Positions 10,706 to 19,119 of a stretch of 64,000 nt of DNA are shown here, piece after piece. This stretch comes from Bradyrhizobiaceae bacterium PARB1 (lineage in GTDB: Bacteria; Pseudomonadota; Alphaproteobacteria; Rhizobiales; Xanthobacteraceae): positions 868,001 through 932,000 of the forward strand of contig NKIY01000002.1 in the NCBI GenBank assembly GCA_002256345.1, given 5' to 3'. Position 1 is the stretch's first letter. The number at the start of each line of letters is the position of its first letter. The notes under the pieces are model-generated. The model was not told the DNA's origin. It searched no databases and saw only the letters and a program-made list of their open reading frames with translations. The translations under genes were made by a program, and so were the position numbers.

Positions 10706-11847
10706 CGTGCGCCCTCGATCAGTTTGCGCGACACGATCAGCCGCATGATTTCATTGGTGCCTTCGAGGATCTGGTGCACACGCAGATCGCGTACGATCTT
10801 CTCGACGCCGTATTCGGCGAGATAGCCGTAACCACCATGCAGCTGCAGCGCCTCGTTGGCGACGTCGAAGCCGACATCGGTACCGAAGCGTTTGGCCATG
10901 GCACAGAGCATGCTCGCATCGGCATCCTTGCGATCCAGCGCCGCCGCGGCACGCCAGAGGAAAGTGCGCGCGGCTTCAAGCTCCGTCGCCATGTCGGCGA
11001 CGCGGAATTGCAATGCCTGGAATTCGTCGAGCTTCTTGCCGAAGGCCTTGCGCTCTTTCATGTAGGCGAGCGACTTGTCGAGCGCCGATTGCGCGCCGCC
11101 GAGCGAGCATGCGGCGATGTTCAGACGTCCGCCATCGAGGCCCGCCATGGCGATCTTGAAGCCGATGCCCTCAGCGCCGAGCCTGTTGGCGACGGGCACG
11201 CGTGCATTCTCGAAGATCACGGCACGGGTCGGCTGCGCGTTCCAGCCCATCTTGCGCTCATTGGCGCCGAAAGAGAGACCGGATGTATCCTTGTCAACCA
11301 CCAGCGTCGAGACGCCACCCGCACCCTCGCCTCCCGTGCGCACCATGACCACGTAGAGATCGGTGTCGCCGGCGCCGGAGATGAATTGCTTCTGGCCATT
11401 CAGCACATAGTGATCGCTATCGATCACCGCTTTGGTGCGCAGCGCTGCCGCGTCGGAGCCCGACCCCGGTTCGGTCAGGCAATAGCTTGCCAGCAGCTCC
11501 ATGGTACACAGACGCGGCAGCCACTTCTGGCGCTGGCTGTCGCTGCCATAGCTGTCGATCATCCACGATGCCATGTTGTGGATCGAGATGAAAGCCGAGG
11601 TGGTCGGGCATCCCGTTGCCAGCGCCTCGAAGATCAGCGCGGCATCGAAGCGTGTCATGGCGGAGCCACCGACATCGTCGCGGATATAGATGCCGCCCAT
11701 GCCGAGCTCTGCGGCGGCGCGCATCACATCTTTCGGAAAATGCTTGTCCTCGTCCCATTTCAGGGCGAAGGGCGCGATCTTCTCGGCGGCGAAATCGCGC
11801 GCCATGTCGCGGACAGCGGTTTGTTCCTCATCGAGAGCGAATTGCAT
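10702..11847 (-). CDS. Acyl-CoA dehydrogenase, probable isobutyryl-CoA dehydrogenase
   Basis: A 381-residue flavoenzyme of the acyl-CoA dehydrogenase family. Visible family motifs are CLTEPGSGSD (flavin/substrate loop), FISGAG, the C-terminal LQLHGGYGYL and HQILEGTNEIMR, where the glutamate of EGTNE is in the position of the catalytic base. Flanking genes (mmsA upstream, hydrolase and mmsB downstream) point to isobutyryl-CoA as substrate, that is valine breakdown. Electrons would pass to ETF. It overlaps the hydrolase gene by 4 bp. A strong hairpin lies between it and mmsA. Confidence 0.92.
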   Translation of the reverse strand: MQFALDEEQTAVRDMARDFAAEKIAPFALKWDEDKHFPKDVMRAAAELGMGGIYIRDDVGGSAMTRFDAALIFEALATGCPTTSAFISIHNMASWMIDSYGSDSQRQKWLPRLCTMELLASYCLTEPGSGSDAAALRTKAVIDSDHYVLNGQKQFISGAGDTDLYVVMVRTGGEGAGGVSTLVVDKDTSGLSFGANERKMGWNAQPTRAVIFENARVPVANRLGAEGIGFKIAMAGLDGGRLNIAACSLGGAQSALDKSLAYMKERKAFGKKLDEFQALQFRVADMATELEAARTFLWRAAAALDRKDADASMLCAMAKRFGTDVGFDVANEALQLHGGYGYLAEYGVEKIVRDLRVHQILEGTNEIMRLIVSRKLIEGAR

Positions 11848-11882
11848 GACGCCCTTCTTTGTTGATTACGGATCAGAAAGCA

Positions 11883-11918
11883 AACGGCCCGGCGCATCAG
11901 GGATGCTGCCGGGCCGTT
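11883..11918 (-). terminator. Strong hairpin after mmsA, probable terminator or attenuator
   Basis: AACGGCCCGGC (11883-11893) pairs exactly with 11908-11918, and the loop itself contains a GCATC/GATGC stem. Read leftward from the mmsA stop it is followed by a T-rich TTTGCTTTCT. It may end or weaken transcription between mmsA and the dehydrogenase gene, giving mmsA a higher share of transcript. Confidence 0.7.
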
Positions 11919-11927
11919 GATGCCGTC

Positions 11928-13424
11928 TTACTTCATCAGCGGGATGGAGAATTCCGCGCCTTCCTTGACGCCGGACGGCCAGCGCGAGGTGACCGTCTTG
12001 GTCTTGGTGTAGAAGCGCACCGAGTCCGGGCCGTGCTGGTTGAGATCACCGAATCCCGACTTCTTCCAGCCACCGAAAGTGTAGTAAGCGATCGGCACCG
12101 GGATCGGCACATTGATGCCGACCATGCCGACATTGACCTTGGCGGCGAAATCGCGCGCTGCGTCGCCGTCGCGGGTGAAGATGGCAACGCCATTGCCGTA
12201 ATCGTGATCCGACGGCAGCGCGAGCGCTTCCTCGTAATCATGGGCACGCACCACCGAGAGCACGGGGCCAAAAATCTCTTCCTTGTAGATGCGCATATCC
12301 TTGGTGACATTGTCGAACAAACAACCACCGAGATAGAAGCCCTTCTCATAGCCCTGCATCTTGAAGCCACGGCCATCGACAGCGAGGGTCGCGCCCTCCT
12401 TGACGCCGATATCGATGTAGCTCTTAACGCGCTCGACGGCTTCCGCGGTCACCAGCGGACCGTAGTCGGCGGTCGGATCGATCGAGGTGCCGATCTTCAG
12501 GCTCTCGACGCGCGGAATCAGCTTTTCCATCAGGCGATCAGCCGTGGCTTTGCCCACGGGCACGGCGACCGAAACGGCCATGCAGCGCTCGCCGGCCGAA
12601 CCGTAACCCGCGCCGATCAGCGCATCGACGGCCTGGTCCATGTCCGCATCGGGCATGATGATGGCGTGGTTCTTGGCGCCACCGAAGCACTGGCAGCGCT
12701 TCCCGGTCTGTGCAGCACGCGTGTAGATATATTCGGCAATCGGGGTCGAGCCGACGAAGCCGACAGCCTTGATGTCCTGATCGTCGAGGATCGCATCGAC
12801 GGCTTCCTTGTCGCCATTGACGACATTGAGGACGCCCGGCGGCAGGCCAGCTTCGATCATCAGCTGGGCGAGCATCATCGGCACGCCGGGATCGCGCTCC
12901 GACGGCTTGAGAATGAACGCATTGCCGCAGGCGATTGCGGGGCCGAACTTCCACATCGGGATCATCGCCGGGAAGTTGAACGGCGTGATGCCGGCGACGA
13001 CGCCGAGCGGCTGGCGCATCGAATAGATATCGATATTCGGGCCTGCGCCTTCGGTATATTCGCCCTTCATCAGATGCGGAATGCCGCAGGCGAATTCGAC
13101 CACTTCGAGGCCGCGCTGGATGTCGCCCTTGGCGTCCGGCACGGTCTTGCCGTGCTCGCGGGCCAGACATTCGGCCAGTTTGTCGTAGTCGCGCTGGGCG
13201 AGTTCGAGGAACTTCATCAGCACGCGCGCGCGGCGCTGCGGATTGGTGTTGCCCCAGGCAACCTGCGCGGCTGCGGCATTCTCGATGGCGGCGCGCATTT
13301 CGGCCTTGGAGGCGAGCGCGACCTTGGCCTGCACGTCGCCGGTCATCGGCTCGAAAACATCGGCGAAACGCCCAGATGTGCCAGCGACTTCCTTGCCGCC
13401 AATGAAATGTCCGATCGTCCGCAT
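11928..13424 (-). CDS. mmsA: CoA-acylating methylmalonate-semialdehyde dehydrogenase
   Basis: A 498-residue aldehyde dehydrogenase of the MMSDH/IolA type. The catalytic cysteine is in GERCMAVS (about residue 281), preceded by the FGGAKNHAI segment specific to MMSDH, and FVGSTPIAEYIY marks the NAD fold. It converts methylmalonate semialdehyde plus CoA to propionyl-CoA. The ATG at 13424 has an excellent AGGAGG site. It is the first gene of the leftward valine block; the hairpin behind it suggests partial separation from the following genes. Confidence 0.95.
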   Translation of the reverse strand: MRTIGHFIGGKEVAGTSGRFADVFEPMTGDVQAKVALASKAEMRAAIENAAAAQVAWGNTNPQRRARVLMKFLELAQRDYDKLAECLAREHGKTVPDAKGDIQRGLEVVEFACGIPHLMKGEYTEGAGPNIDIYSMRQPLGVVAGITPFNFPAMIPMWKFGPAIACGNAFILKPSERDPGVPMMLAQLMIEAGLPPGVLNVVNGDKEAVDAILDDQDIKAVGFVGSTPIAEYIYTRAAQTGKRCQCFGGAKNHAIIMPDADMDQAVDALIGAGYGSAGERCMAVSVAVPVGKATADRLMEKLIPRVESLKIGTSIDPTADYGPLVTAEAVERVKSYIDIGVKEGATLAVDGRGFKMQGYEKGFYLGGCLFDNVTKDMRIYKEEIFGPVLSVVRAHDYEEALALPSDHDYGNGVAIFTRDGDAARDFAAKVNVGMVGINVPIPVPIAYYTFGGWKKSGFGDLNQHGPDSVRFYTKTKTVTSRWPSGVKEGAEFSIPLMK

Positions 13425-13507
13425 GCGTTCCTCCTAGGGGAGCCAATTTGGACGCGATGTTGAGCAGGCTTTGCCTAGTTTGAAAAGGCCTCGAATGCGC
13501 AACGGTT

Positions 13508-13521
13508 TTGCGAAAATGCAA
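13508..13521. promoter_or_regulatory. Possible operator upstream of mmsA
   Basis: TTGC-N6-GCAA (13508-13521) is an inverted repeat about 85 bp upstream of mmsA in the 173-bp gap to the TetR gene. It is short, so this is only a candidate site; nothing links it to a named regulator. Confidence 0.25.
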
Positions 13522-13597
13522 GCCACTGGCGATGCTGCGCAGCAGGACAAATGTCACTGCCGCGAGAATGTATCAGGCGCTCACGCGCCATTGATCG

Positions 13598-14224
13598 CTA
13601 AGCCGTTTTCGCGGCCTTTTTCGCAGCTGCACGCTTGGCAGTCGGCTGCGCCGCTGCGCGCTCCAGCACGGTGTCGCGACCGGCCTTGAGAAATTCGTCC
13701 GACACGTCACCGGACCCGGCAATGCGGGACATCAGGATGGTGCCCATCATGGTGGCGAGCGCAGCGATCGCCTGCTTGCGTGCTACCTCGGGATCGCCGG
13801 GATATTGCTCCGCCATCATGTTGATCAGGTCGTCAAGCTTGGCCGCAAAAGCGCGCCGTGTCTTCGGGCCTTCGCGCGCGATCTCGGCGCCAAGCGCCGG
13901 CATCGCGCAGCCATGGCCGGGATTATCCCGGTGCTGCGGCGAGAGATAGGTATCGACGAGATGGGCCAGCCGTTCCTCCGGCGCCAGTTCCGCGATCTGC
14001 TGCCGCCGACGCGCAATGGAGCGATCCATGGCATAGTCGAACGCCTCGACCACCAGCGCTTCGCGCGAGTCGAAATGCGCATAGAAGCCGCCATGGGTCA
14101 GGCCCGCCTCTTTCATCAGATCGGCAACGCCGATGCCATGCGCGCCGCGCTCCCGCAGACGCACCGACGCCTTCTTGACGATACGGGCATGGGTCTCGGC
14201 CTTGTGCTCTTTGGAGTAACGCAT
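13598..14224 (-). CDS. TetR/AcrR family transcriptional regulator
   Basis: A 208-residue regulator with an N-terminal helix-turn-helix at about residues 30-55 (IGVADLMKEAGLTHGGFYAHF), typical of the TetR group, and a ligand-binding helical domain after it. The C-terminus is an Ala/Lys-rich tail (AAAKKAAKTA). I chose ATG 14224 over 14257 because the family N-terminus begins just before the helix bundle. It lies between mmsA and a divergent enoyl-CoA hydratase gene, so it may control either set; the palindromes at 14248 and 15213 are candidate sites. Confidence 0.85.
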   Translation of the reverse strand: MRYSKEHKAETHARIVKKASVRLRERGAHGIGVADLMKEAGLTHGGFYAHFDSREALVVEAFDYAMDRSIARRRQQIAELAPEERLAHLVDTYLSPQHRDNPGHGCAMPALGAEIAREGPKTRRAFAAKLDDLINMMAEQYPGDPEVARKQAIAALATMMGTILMSRIAGSGDVSDEFLKAGRDTVLERAAAQPTAKRAAAKKAAKTA

Positions 14225-14247
14225 CGGGGTCCATTCCGCCGAAAAAG

Positions 14248-14261
14248 ATGATGGCAATCAT
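14248..14261. promoter_or_regulatory. Candidate TetR operator half of the divergent region
   Basis: ATGAT-N4-ATCAT at 14248-14261 lies 24 bp upstream of the chosen TetR start. The same half-sites recur at 15213-15229 in front of the thiolase gene. Confidence 0.35.
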
Positions 14262-14387
14262 ATTAATAGCTCTGCGCGGCGCGCGCAACGCGTCCCGCCG
14301 GCGGCGCTTGACTTTGTGCTGTCCCGCCGCGGAACCTGTGTCACCGAGACCGGTAATCAGCACCGGCATACCAGGCGAGAAACACCC

Positions 14388-15158
14388 ATGCATATGCTCA
14401 ATCCGCACTGCGGTATCGACCGCGACTCCCGAGGCGTCGTCCGGCTGACGATCTGCAATGCGGGATCGCTCAACATTCTCAACACGACGGTCATCAGTCA
14501 TGTCCGCGAAGGCATCGAATCCCTCGCGCCGGACCGCGGGATTCGTGCACTGATCATTGCAGGCCAGAGCGAGAAGAGCATGATCGGCGGCGCCGATATC
14601 AAGGAGATGGCGACGCTGGATCAGCGCTCGGCGGAGACCTTCATTTCCGGCCTGCGGTCCCTGTGCGATGCACCGCGGCACTTCCCGGCCCCGGTCATCG
14701 CCCGCATTCCCGGCTGGAGTCTCGGCGGCGGGCTGGAATTCGCCGCCGCCTGCGATTTCCGCGTGGCTGCGCATGATGCGAAATTCGCCATGCCCGAGGT
14801 CAAGGTCGGCATTCCCTCGGTGATTCAGGCCGCGCTGCTGCCGCGGCTGATCGGCTGGGGGCGCGCACGCTGGCTGATCATGACCGCCGCCACCATCGAC
14901 GCGCCGACGGCGCTGAACTGGGGCCTCGTCGACGCCGTGGCCGCCGAAGGCGGGCTCGACGCCGAGGTCGAGAAGCTCGTCGAAGCCCTGCTCGAATGCG
15001 GCCCGGAAGCGTTGCGATCGCAAAAAGCGATGCTGCGTCAATGGGAAGAACTCCCGCTGAAGGAGTCCATGGACCTCAGCGTCGGCGTGTTCGGCGAGGC
15101 CTATCTGACCGGCGAACCGCAGAAGCTGATGGCCGGTTTCATCAACCGCAAGCGGTAG
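14388..15158 (+). CDS. Enoyl-CoA hydratase/isomerase family protein
   Basis: A 256-residue crotonase-fold protein. The first oxyanion segment is MIGGADIKEM and the second is IPGWSLGGGLEFAAACD, where the usual glutamate is retained (GLEFA), as is PEVKVGIPSV further on. Start ATG 14388 follows an AGGCGAG site. The closest upstream gene is the divergent TetR regulator. Thiolase, MFS and ketoacyl-synthase genes follow on the same strand, so it is likely the hydratase step of a short CoA-dependent degradation route. Substrate unknown. Confidence 0.88.
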   Translation: MHMLNPHCGIDRDSRGVVRLTICNAGSLNILNTTVISHVREGIESLAPDRGIRALIIAGQSEKSMIGGADIKEMATLDQRSAETFISGLRSLCDAPRHFPAPVIARIPGWSLGGGLEFAAACDFRVAAHDAKFAMPEVKVGIPSVIQAALLPRLIGWGRARWLIMTAATIDAPTALNWGLVDAVAAEGGLDAEVEKLVEALLECGPEALRSQKAMLRQWEELPLKESMDLSVGVFGEAYLTGEPQKLMAGFINRKR

Positions 15159-15212
15159 TCGAGCAGCTCCCCGACAAATCGGGCGGTGCGCCCGTTGTAA
15201 TTTTCGCAGCGC

Positions 15213-15229
15213 ATCATATGATGATCATC
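15213..15229. promoter_or_regulatory. Overlapping palindromes upstream of the thiolase gene
   Basis: ATCATATGAT (15213-15222) and GATGATCATC (15220-15229) are both perfect palindromes and share bases. They sit 30-50 bp upstream of the thiolase ATG and use the same ATGAT/ATCAT half-sites as the TetR-side palindrome at 14248. A TetR operator is a reasonable guess. Confidence 0.4.
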
Positions 15230-15260
15230 ATTCAAATCGATCATCTCGAGAGGCACCGCC

Positions 15261-16457
15261 ATGTCCGCCGCTTCCGATCCCGTCGCCATTCTCTCCGCAA
15301 TCCGTACACCGCTTGGCCGCTTCCAGGGCGAATTGTCCTCGTTCAGCGGACACAAGCTCGGCAGCCATGTCATCAAGAACGCCGTCGAGCGGATCGGCCT
15401 CGCGCCGGAACGCGTCGACGAAGTCTTCATGGGCTGCGTTTTGCCGGCCGGCCAGGGACAGGCACCGGCCCGGCAGGCTGCGCGTGGCGCGAAACTCCCG
15501 GATGCGACTGGTGCCACTACGATCAATAAGGTCTGCGGATCGGGCATGAAGGCCACCATGCTCGGGCACGACATCATCGGCGCCGGCTCCGCCGAGATCG
15601 TTGTTACCGGCGGCATGGAAAGCATGACCAACGCCCCCTATCTGTTGCAGAAGGCGCGCAGCGGCTATCGCGTCGGGCATGACCGCATCATCGACCACAT
15701 GCTGATGGACGGGCTCGAAGACGCGTATGAGGTCGGCCGCTCGATGGGCGATTTCGGTGAAGCCACCGCCGAAGCCTATCAGTTCACCCGGGCCGATCAG
15801 GATGCCTATGCCATCGAAACGCTGACCCGCGCGCGAAAGGCGGTAGAGAACGGCGCCTTTGCAGCGGAAATCGCGCCGCTGTCGATCGTTGAGAAGGCGG
15901 GTCACCGAGAGATCGCCAACGATGAACATCCGCTGAAGGTCGATCCCGCCAAAATCCCCAACCTCAAGCCCGCATTCCGTAGCAACGGCACGATCACGCC
16001 AGCGGCCTCCTCGGCCAATGCGGATGGCGCTGCGGCGCTCGTCCTCGCCCGCCAATCTCTGGCAGACCGCGACGGCTTTCCCGTTCGCGCGCTCATCCGC
16101 GGCCACGCCACCCATAGCCAGGAGCCGCAGTGGTTCACCACGGCCCCCATTCCGGCGATCCGCAAACTGCTCGACAAGATCGGCTGGTCGGTCGGCGATG
16201 TCGATTTGTTCGAGATCAATGAAGCCTTCGCCGTCGTGCCGATGGCGGCACAGCGCGATCTCGGCATCCCGCGCGACCGGCTCAATATCAATGGCGGCGC
16301 CTGCGCACTCGGCCATCCGATCGGTGCGACGGGCGCCCGGCTGATCGTCACGCTGCTGCATGCCCTCGAAGCCCAGGGCCTGAAACGCGGCGTCGCCGCG
16401 CTTTGCATCGGCGGCGGCGAGGCAACCGCCATCGCCGTCGAACGTCTCGCCAACTGA
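15261..16457 (+). CDS. Acetyl-CoA C-acyltransferase (thiolase)
   Basis: A 398-residue thiolase with the complete catalytic set: nucleophile C92 in KVCGSGMK, H352 in GHPIGATGAR and C382 in CIGGGEA; NEAFA is also present. It would cleave a 3-ketoacyl-CoA with CoA, or condense two acetyl-CoA. The ATG at 15261 has an AGAGG site. Downstream at 55 bp is an MFS carrier, upstream an enoyl-CoA hydratase; no 3-hydroxyacyl-CoA dehydrogenase is present in this run, so that step must come from elsewhere. Confidence 0.92.
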   Translation: MSAASDPVAILSAIRTPLGRFQGELSSFSGHKLGSHVIKNAVERIGLAPERVDEVFMGCVLPAGQGQAPARQAARGAKLPDATGATTINKVCGSGMKATMLGHDIIGAGSAEIVVTGGMESMTNAPYLLQKARSGYRVGHDRIIDHMLMDGLEDAYEVGRSMGDFGEATAEAYQFTRADQDAYAIETLTRARKAVENGAFAAEIAPLSIVEKAGHREIANDEHPLKVDPAKIPNLKPAFRSNGTITPAASSANADGAAALVLARQSLADRDGFPVRALIRGHATHSQEPQWFTTAPIPAIRKLLDKIGWSVGDVDLFEINEAFAVVPMAAQRDLGIPRDRLNINGGACALGHPIGATGARLIVTLLHALEAQGLKRGVAALCIGGGEATAIAVERLAN

Positions 16458-16511
16458 CTGTAACTTTGGAAGCCGGCGCGCAGCGCCCATGCTGGACTTA
16501 AGGGAAGAACG

Positions 16512-17798
16512 ATGATCTCCGGATGGCTTTCGACCGCGCTCGCGCGCCGCAACATTCACTATGGCTGGGCAATGATCGCGGTGACCTTCGTCACGGCGCT
16601 GGTGAGCGCTGCGGCCGTCGGCGCGCCCGGCGTATTCATCGTGCCGCTGCAGAAGGAATTCGGCTGGAGCACCGCCGAGATTTCATCCGCGATGTCCATC
16701 CGTTTCGTCCTGTTCGGTCTGATGGCGCCGTTCGCTGCCGCGCTGATGAATCGCTACGGGCTGCGCAACGTGACGCTGACGGCGCTGCTGATCGTCGTCG
16801 CCAGTCTGATCCTGTCGCTCGGCATGACGCAGCTCTGGCAACTGGTCGCGTTGTGGGGCTTTGCAGTGGGCGTCGGCACCGGCATGACCGCGCTCGTGCT
16901 CGGCGCCACCGTAGCCTCGCGATGGTTCAAGGAACGGCGCGGCCTCGTCATCGGCATTCTGACTGCAAGCGCCGCCACGGGGCAGTTGATCTTCCTGCCG
17001 ATCCTCGCCAGCATCACCGCACAGGCTGGCTGGCGCTGGGCACTCGCTCTCATGTGCGTGATGCTGGCCATAGCGGCGGCCGGCGTGCTGCTGGTGATGC
17101 GCGACCGGCCGAGCGATCTCGACCTGCGCCCGTTCGGCGATACCGGCACCGATCCACTGCCGGCGCCGCCTCCGGCCAATGCGCCGATCATGGCTGCGGC
17201 ACTGGGGGCGCTGCGTGATGCGGCAAAGACAAAAGTGTTCTGGATCCTGTTCGCGACGTTCTTCATCTGCGGCGCCAGCACCAACGGGCTGGTGCAGGTG
17301 CATCTGATCCCGATGTGTCTCGACTTCGGCATTCCCGAACTACAGGCCGCCGGCCTGCTCGCCGCCATGGGCGTGTTCGACTTTGTCGGCACCATCGCAT
17401 CGGGCTGGCTGTCGGACCGCTACGACAACCGCTACCTACTGTTCTGGTATTACGGCCTGCGCGGTCTGTCGCTGCTGGCGCTGCCCTTCACCGACTTCAC
17501 CTTCTACGGCCTGTCGCTATTCGCGCTGTTCTACGGCCTCGACTGGATCGCCACCGTGCCGCCAACCGTGCGGCTGACGGCAGCACGTTTCGGTGCGGAA
17601 CGCGCCGGCCTCGTCTTCGGCTGGATTTTTGCCGGCCATCAGCTCGGCGCAGCGACCGCGGCCTTCGGCGCCGGTCTCTCGCGTACGGTGCTGCTGAGCT
17701 ACCTGCCGGCCTTCTTCGCCGCCGGCGCGCTGTGCATCATTGCTGCCGTGATCGTGCTGGCGATCAGCAAGGACAAGAAGGTGGCGGCGGCCAGTTGA
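16512..17798 (+). CDS. MFS transporter, oxalate/formate antiporter-like
   Basis: A 428-residue polytopic inner-membrane protein with about 12 hydrophobic segments. The N-terminus (NIHYGWAMIAVTF) and the paired early-loop pattern resemble the OFA/monocarboxylate group of the major facilitator superfamily, which moves small organic acids. ATG 16512 follows GGGAAG. Its place between thiolase and ketoacyl-synthase genes suggests that it imports the acid degraded here or exports a product. The substrate cannot be read from sequence. Confidence 0.85.
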   Translation: MISGWLSTALARRNIHYGWAMIAVTFVTALVSAAAVGAPGVFIVPLQKEFGWSTAEISSAMSIRFVLFGLMAPFAAALMNRYGLRNVTLTALLIVVASLILSLGMTQLWQLVALWGFAVGVGTGMTALVLGATVASRWFKERRGLVIGILTASAATGQLIFLPILASITAQAGWRWALALMCVMLAIAAAGVLLVMRDRPSDLDLRPFGDTGTDPLPAPPPANAPIMAAALGALRDAAKTKVFWILFATFFICGASTNGLVQVHLIPMCLDFGIPELQAAGLLAAMGVFDFVGTIASGWLSDRYDNRYLLFWYYGLRGLSLLALPFTDFTFYGLSLFALFYGLDWIATVPPTVRLTAARFGAERAGLVFGWIFAGHQLGAATAAFGAGLSRTVLLSYLPAFFAAGALCIIAAVIVLAISKDKKVAAAS

Positions 17799-17847
17799 TG
17801 GCACCCCCGCCTTCCCTCTCAAACTTGCCTTCAGATAGGAATTCAAC

Positions 17848-19110
17848 ATGCGCCGCGTTGTCGTTACGGGGATGGGAGCGGTGTCACCGCTCGGCTGCGG
17901 TGTGGAGACCAACTGGTCGCGCCTGCTCGCCGGTCAGTCCGGCATTCGCCTGCTTCCCCAGGACATGACAGCCGATCTCGCTGCCAAAATTGGCGGTCAG
18001 GTGCCGGACATCACCGACGATCCCGAGGGTGGATTCGATCCCGACAAGGCTGCGCCCCGCAAGGACCAGCGCAAGATGGACCGCTTCATCCTGTTCGCGT
18101 TAATGGCTGCAGACGAGGCCATCGCGCAAGCCGGATGGACTCCACAAAGCGCGCGCGACAAACAGCGCACCGCCACGATCATCGCATCCGGCATCGGCGG
18201 CTTTCCGGCAATCGCCGACGCCGTTCGCACGACCGACCACAGGGGTATCCGCAGGCTTTCTCCCTTCACGGTGCCTTCCTTCCTCGTCAATCTCGCGGCT
18301 GGCCATGTCTCGATCCGCTATGGTTTTGAGGGACCTCTCGGGGCGCCGGTGACTGCATGTGCCGCGGGGGTTCAAGCGATCGGCGATGCGGTTCGTCTCA
18401 TTCGATCCGGTGAGGCCGATGTGGCGATCGCGGGCGGCGCTGAAGCCTGTATCGACCGGGTGAGCCTTGGCGGGTTCGCCGCTGCACGCGCCCTGTCCAC
18501 GGACTTTGTCGCTCGACCGGAAACCGCATCTCGCCCGTTCGATCGGGATCGCGACGGCTTCGTGATGGGTGAAGGCGCCGGCATTGTGGTTGTCGAAGAG
18601 CTCGACCATGCGCTGGCGCGCGGCGCGACGCCGATTGCCGAAGTCGTTGGCTACGGTACCACCTCCGATGCCTTTCACATGACCGCGGGGCGCGAGGATG
18701 GTGACGGCGCCAAGCGCGCCATGGAGATCGCACTGACCCAGGCAGGTATCGCACCAGGCGACATTCAGCACCTCAACGCTCACGCGACCTCGACGCCAGT
18801 CGGCGACCGCGGTGAAATCGAGGCGATCAAGACGATCTTCGGCACGTGCGGCGGCGTTGCCGTCAGTTCCACGAAATCAGCGACAGGCCACCTGCTCGGA
18901 GCAGCAGGCGGCCTCGAAGCGCTCTACGCCATTCTCGCATTGCGTGACCAGATTGCACCCGCAACGCTCAATCTGGAGCATCCGGACGAGGCCGCAGACG
19001 GGATCGACCTGATCCGCGGCGCCGCACGGCCGATGCCAATCGAGCATGTGCTATCGAATGGGTTCGGTTTTGGCGGTGTCAATGCGAGCGTCGTGCTCCG
19101 GCGAGTCTAG
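17848..19110 (+). CDS. Beta-ketoacyl-ACP synthase II-like condensing enzyme
   Basis: A 420-residue KAS II/FabF-type enzyme with a full Cys-His-His triad: C171 in VTACAAG, H312 in NAHATS and H348 in ATGHLLGAAG. FabF joins malonyl-ACP to an acyl chain. This copy is not next to acpP, fabD or fabG but follows an enoyl-CoA hydratase, a thiolase and an MFS gene, and meets the carboxyltransferase gene tail to tail with only 9 bp between stops. It is therefore probably an extra synthase with a specialised role rather than the housekeeping FabF; that is inference from context. Confidence 0.85.
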   Translation: MRRVVVTGMGAVSPLGCGVETNWSRLLAGQSGIRLLPQDMTADLAAKIGGQVPDITDDPEGGFDPDKAAPRKDQRKMDRFILFALMAADEAIAQAGWTPQSARDKQRTATIIASGIGGFPAIADAVRTTDHRGIRRLSPFTVPSFLVNLAAGHVSIRYGFEGPLGAPVTACAAGVQAIGDAVRLIRSGEADVAIAGGAEACIDRVSLGGFAAARALSTDFVARPETASRPFDRDRDGFVMGEGAGIVVVEELDHALARGATPIAEVVGYGTTSDAFHMTAGREDGDGAKRAMEIALTQAGIAPGDIQHLNAHATSTPVGDRGEIEAIKTIFGTCGGVAVSSTKSATGHLLGAAGGLEALYAILALRDQIAPATLNLEHPDEAADGIDLIRGAARPMPIEHVLSNGFGFGGVNASVVLRRV

Positions 19111-19119
19111 ACGGGCCCG

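Noticed and set aside
11859-13463. 534-codon frame antisense to mmsA
   Set aside because: No recognisable domain; the opposite strand encodes a full aldehyde dehydrogenase with a good ribosome site.
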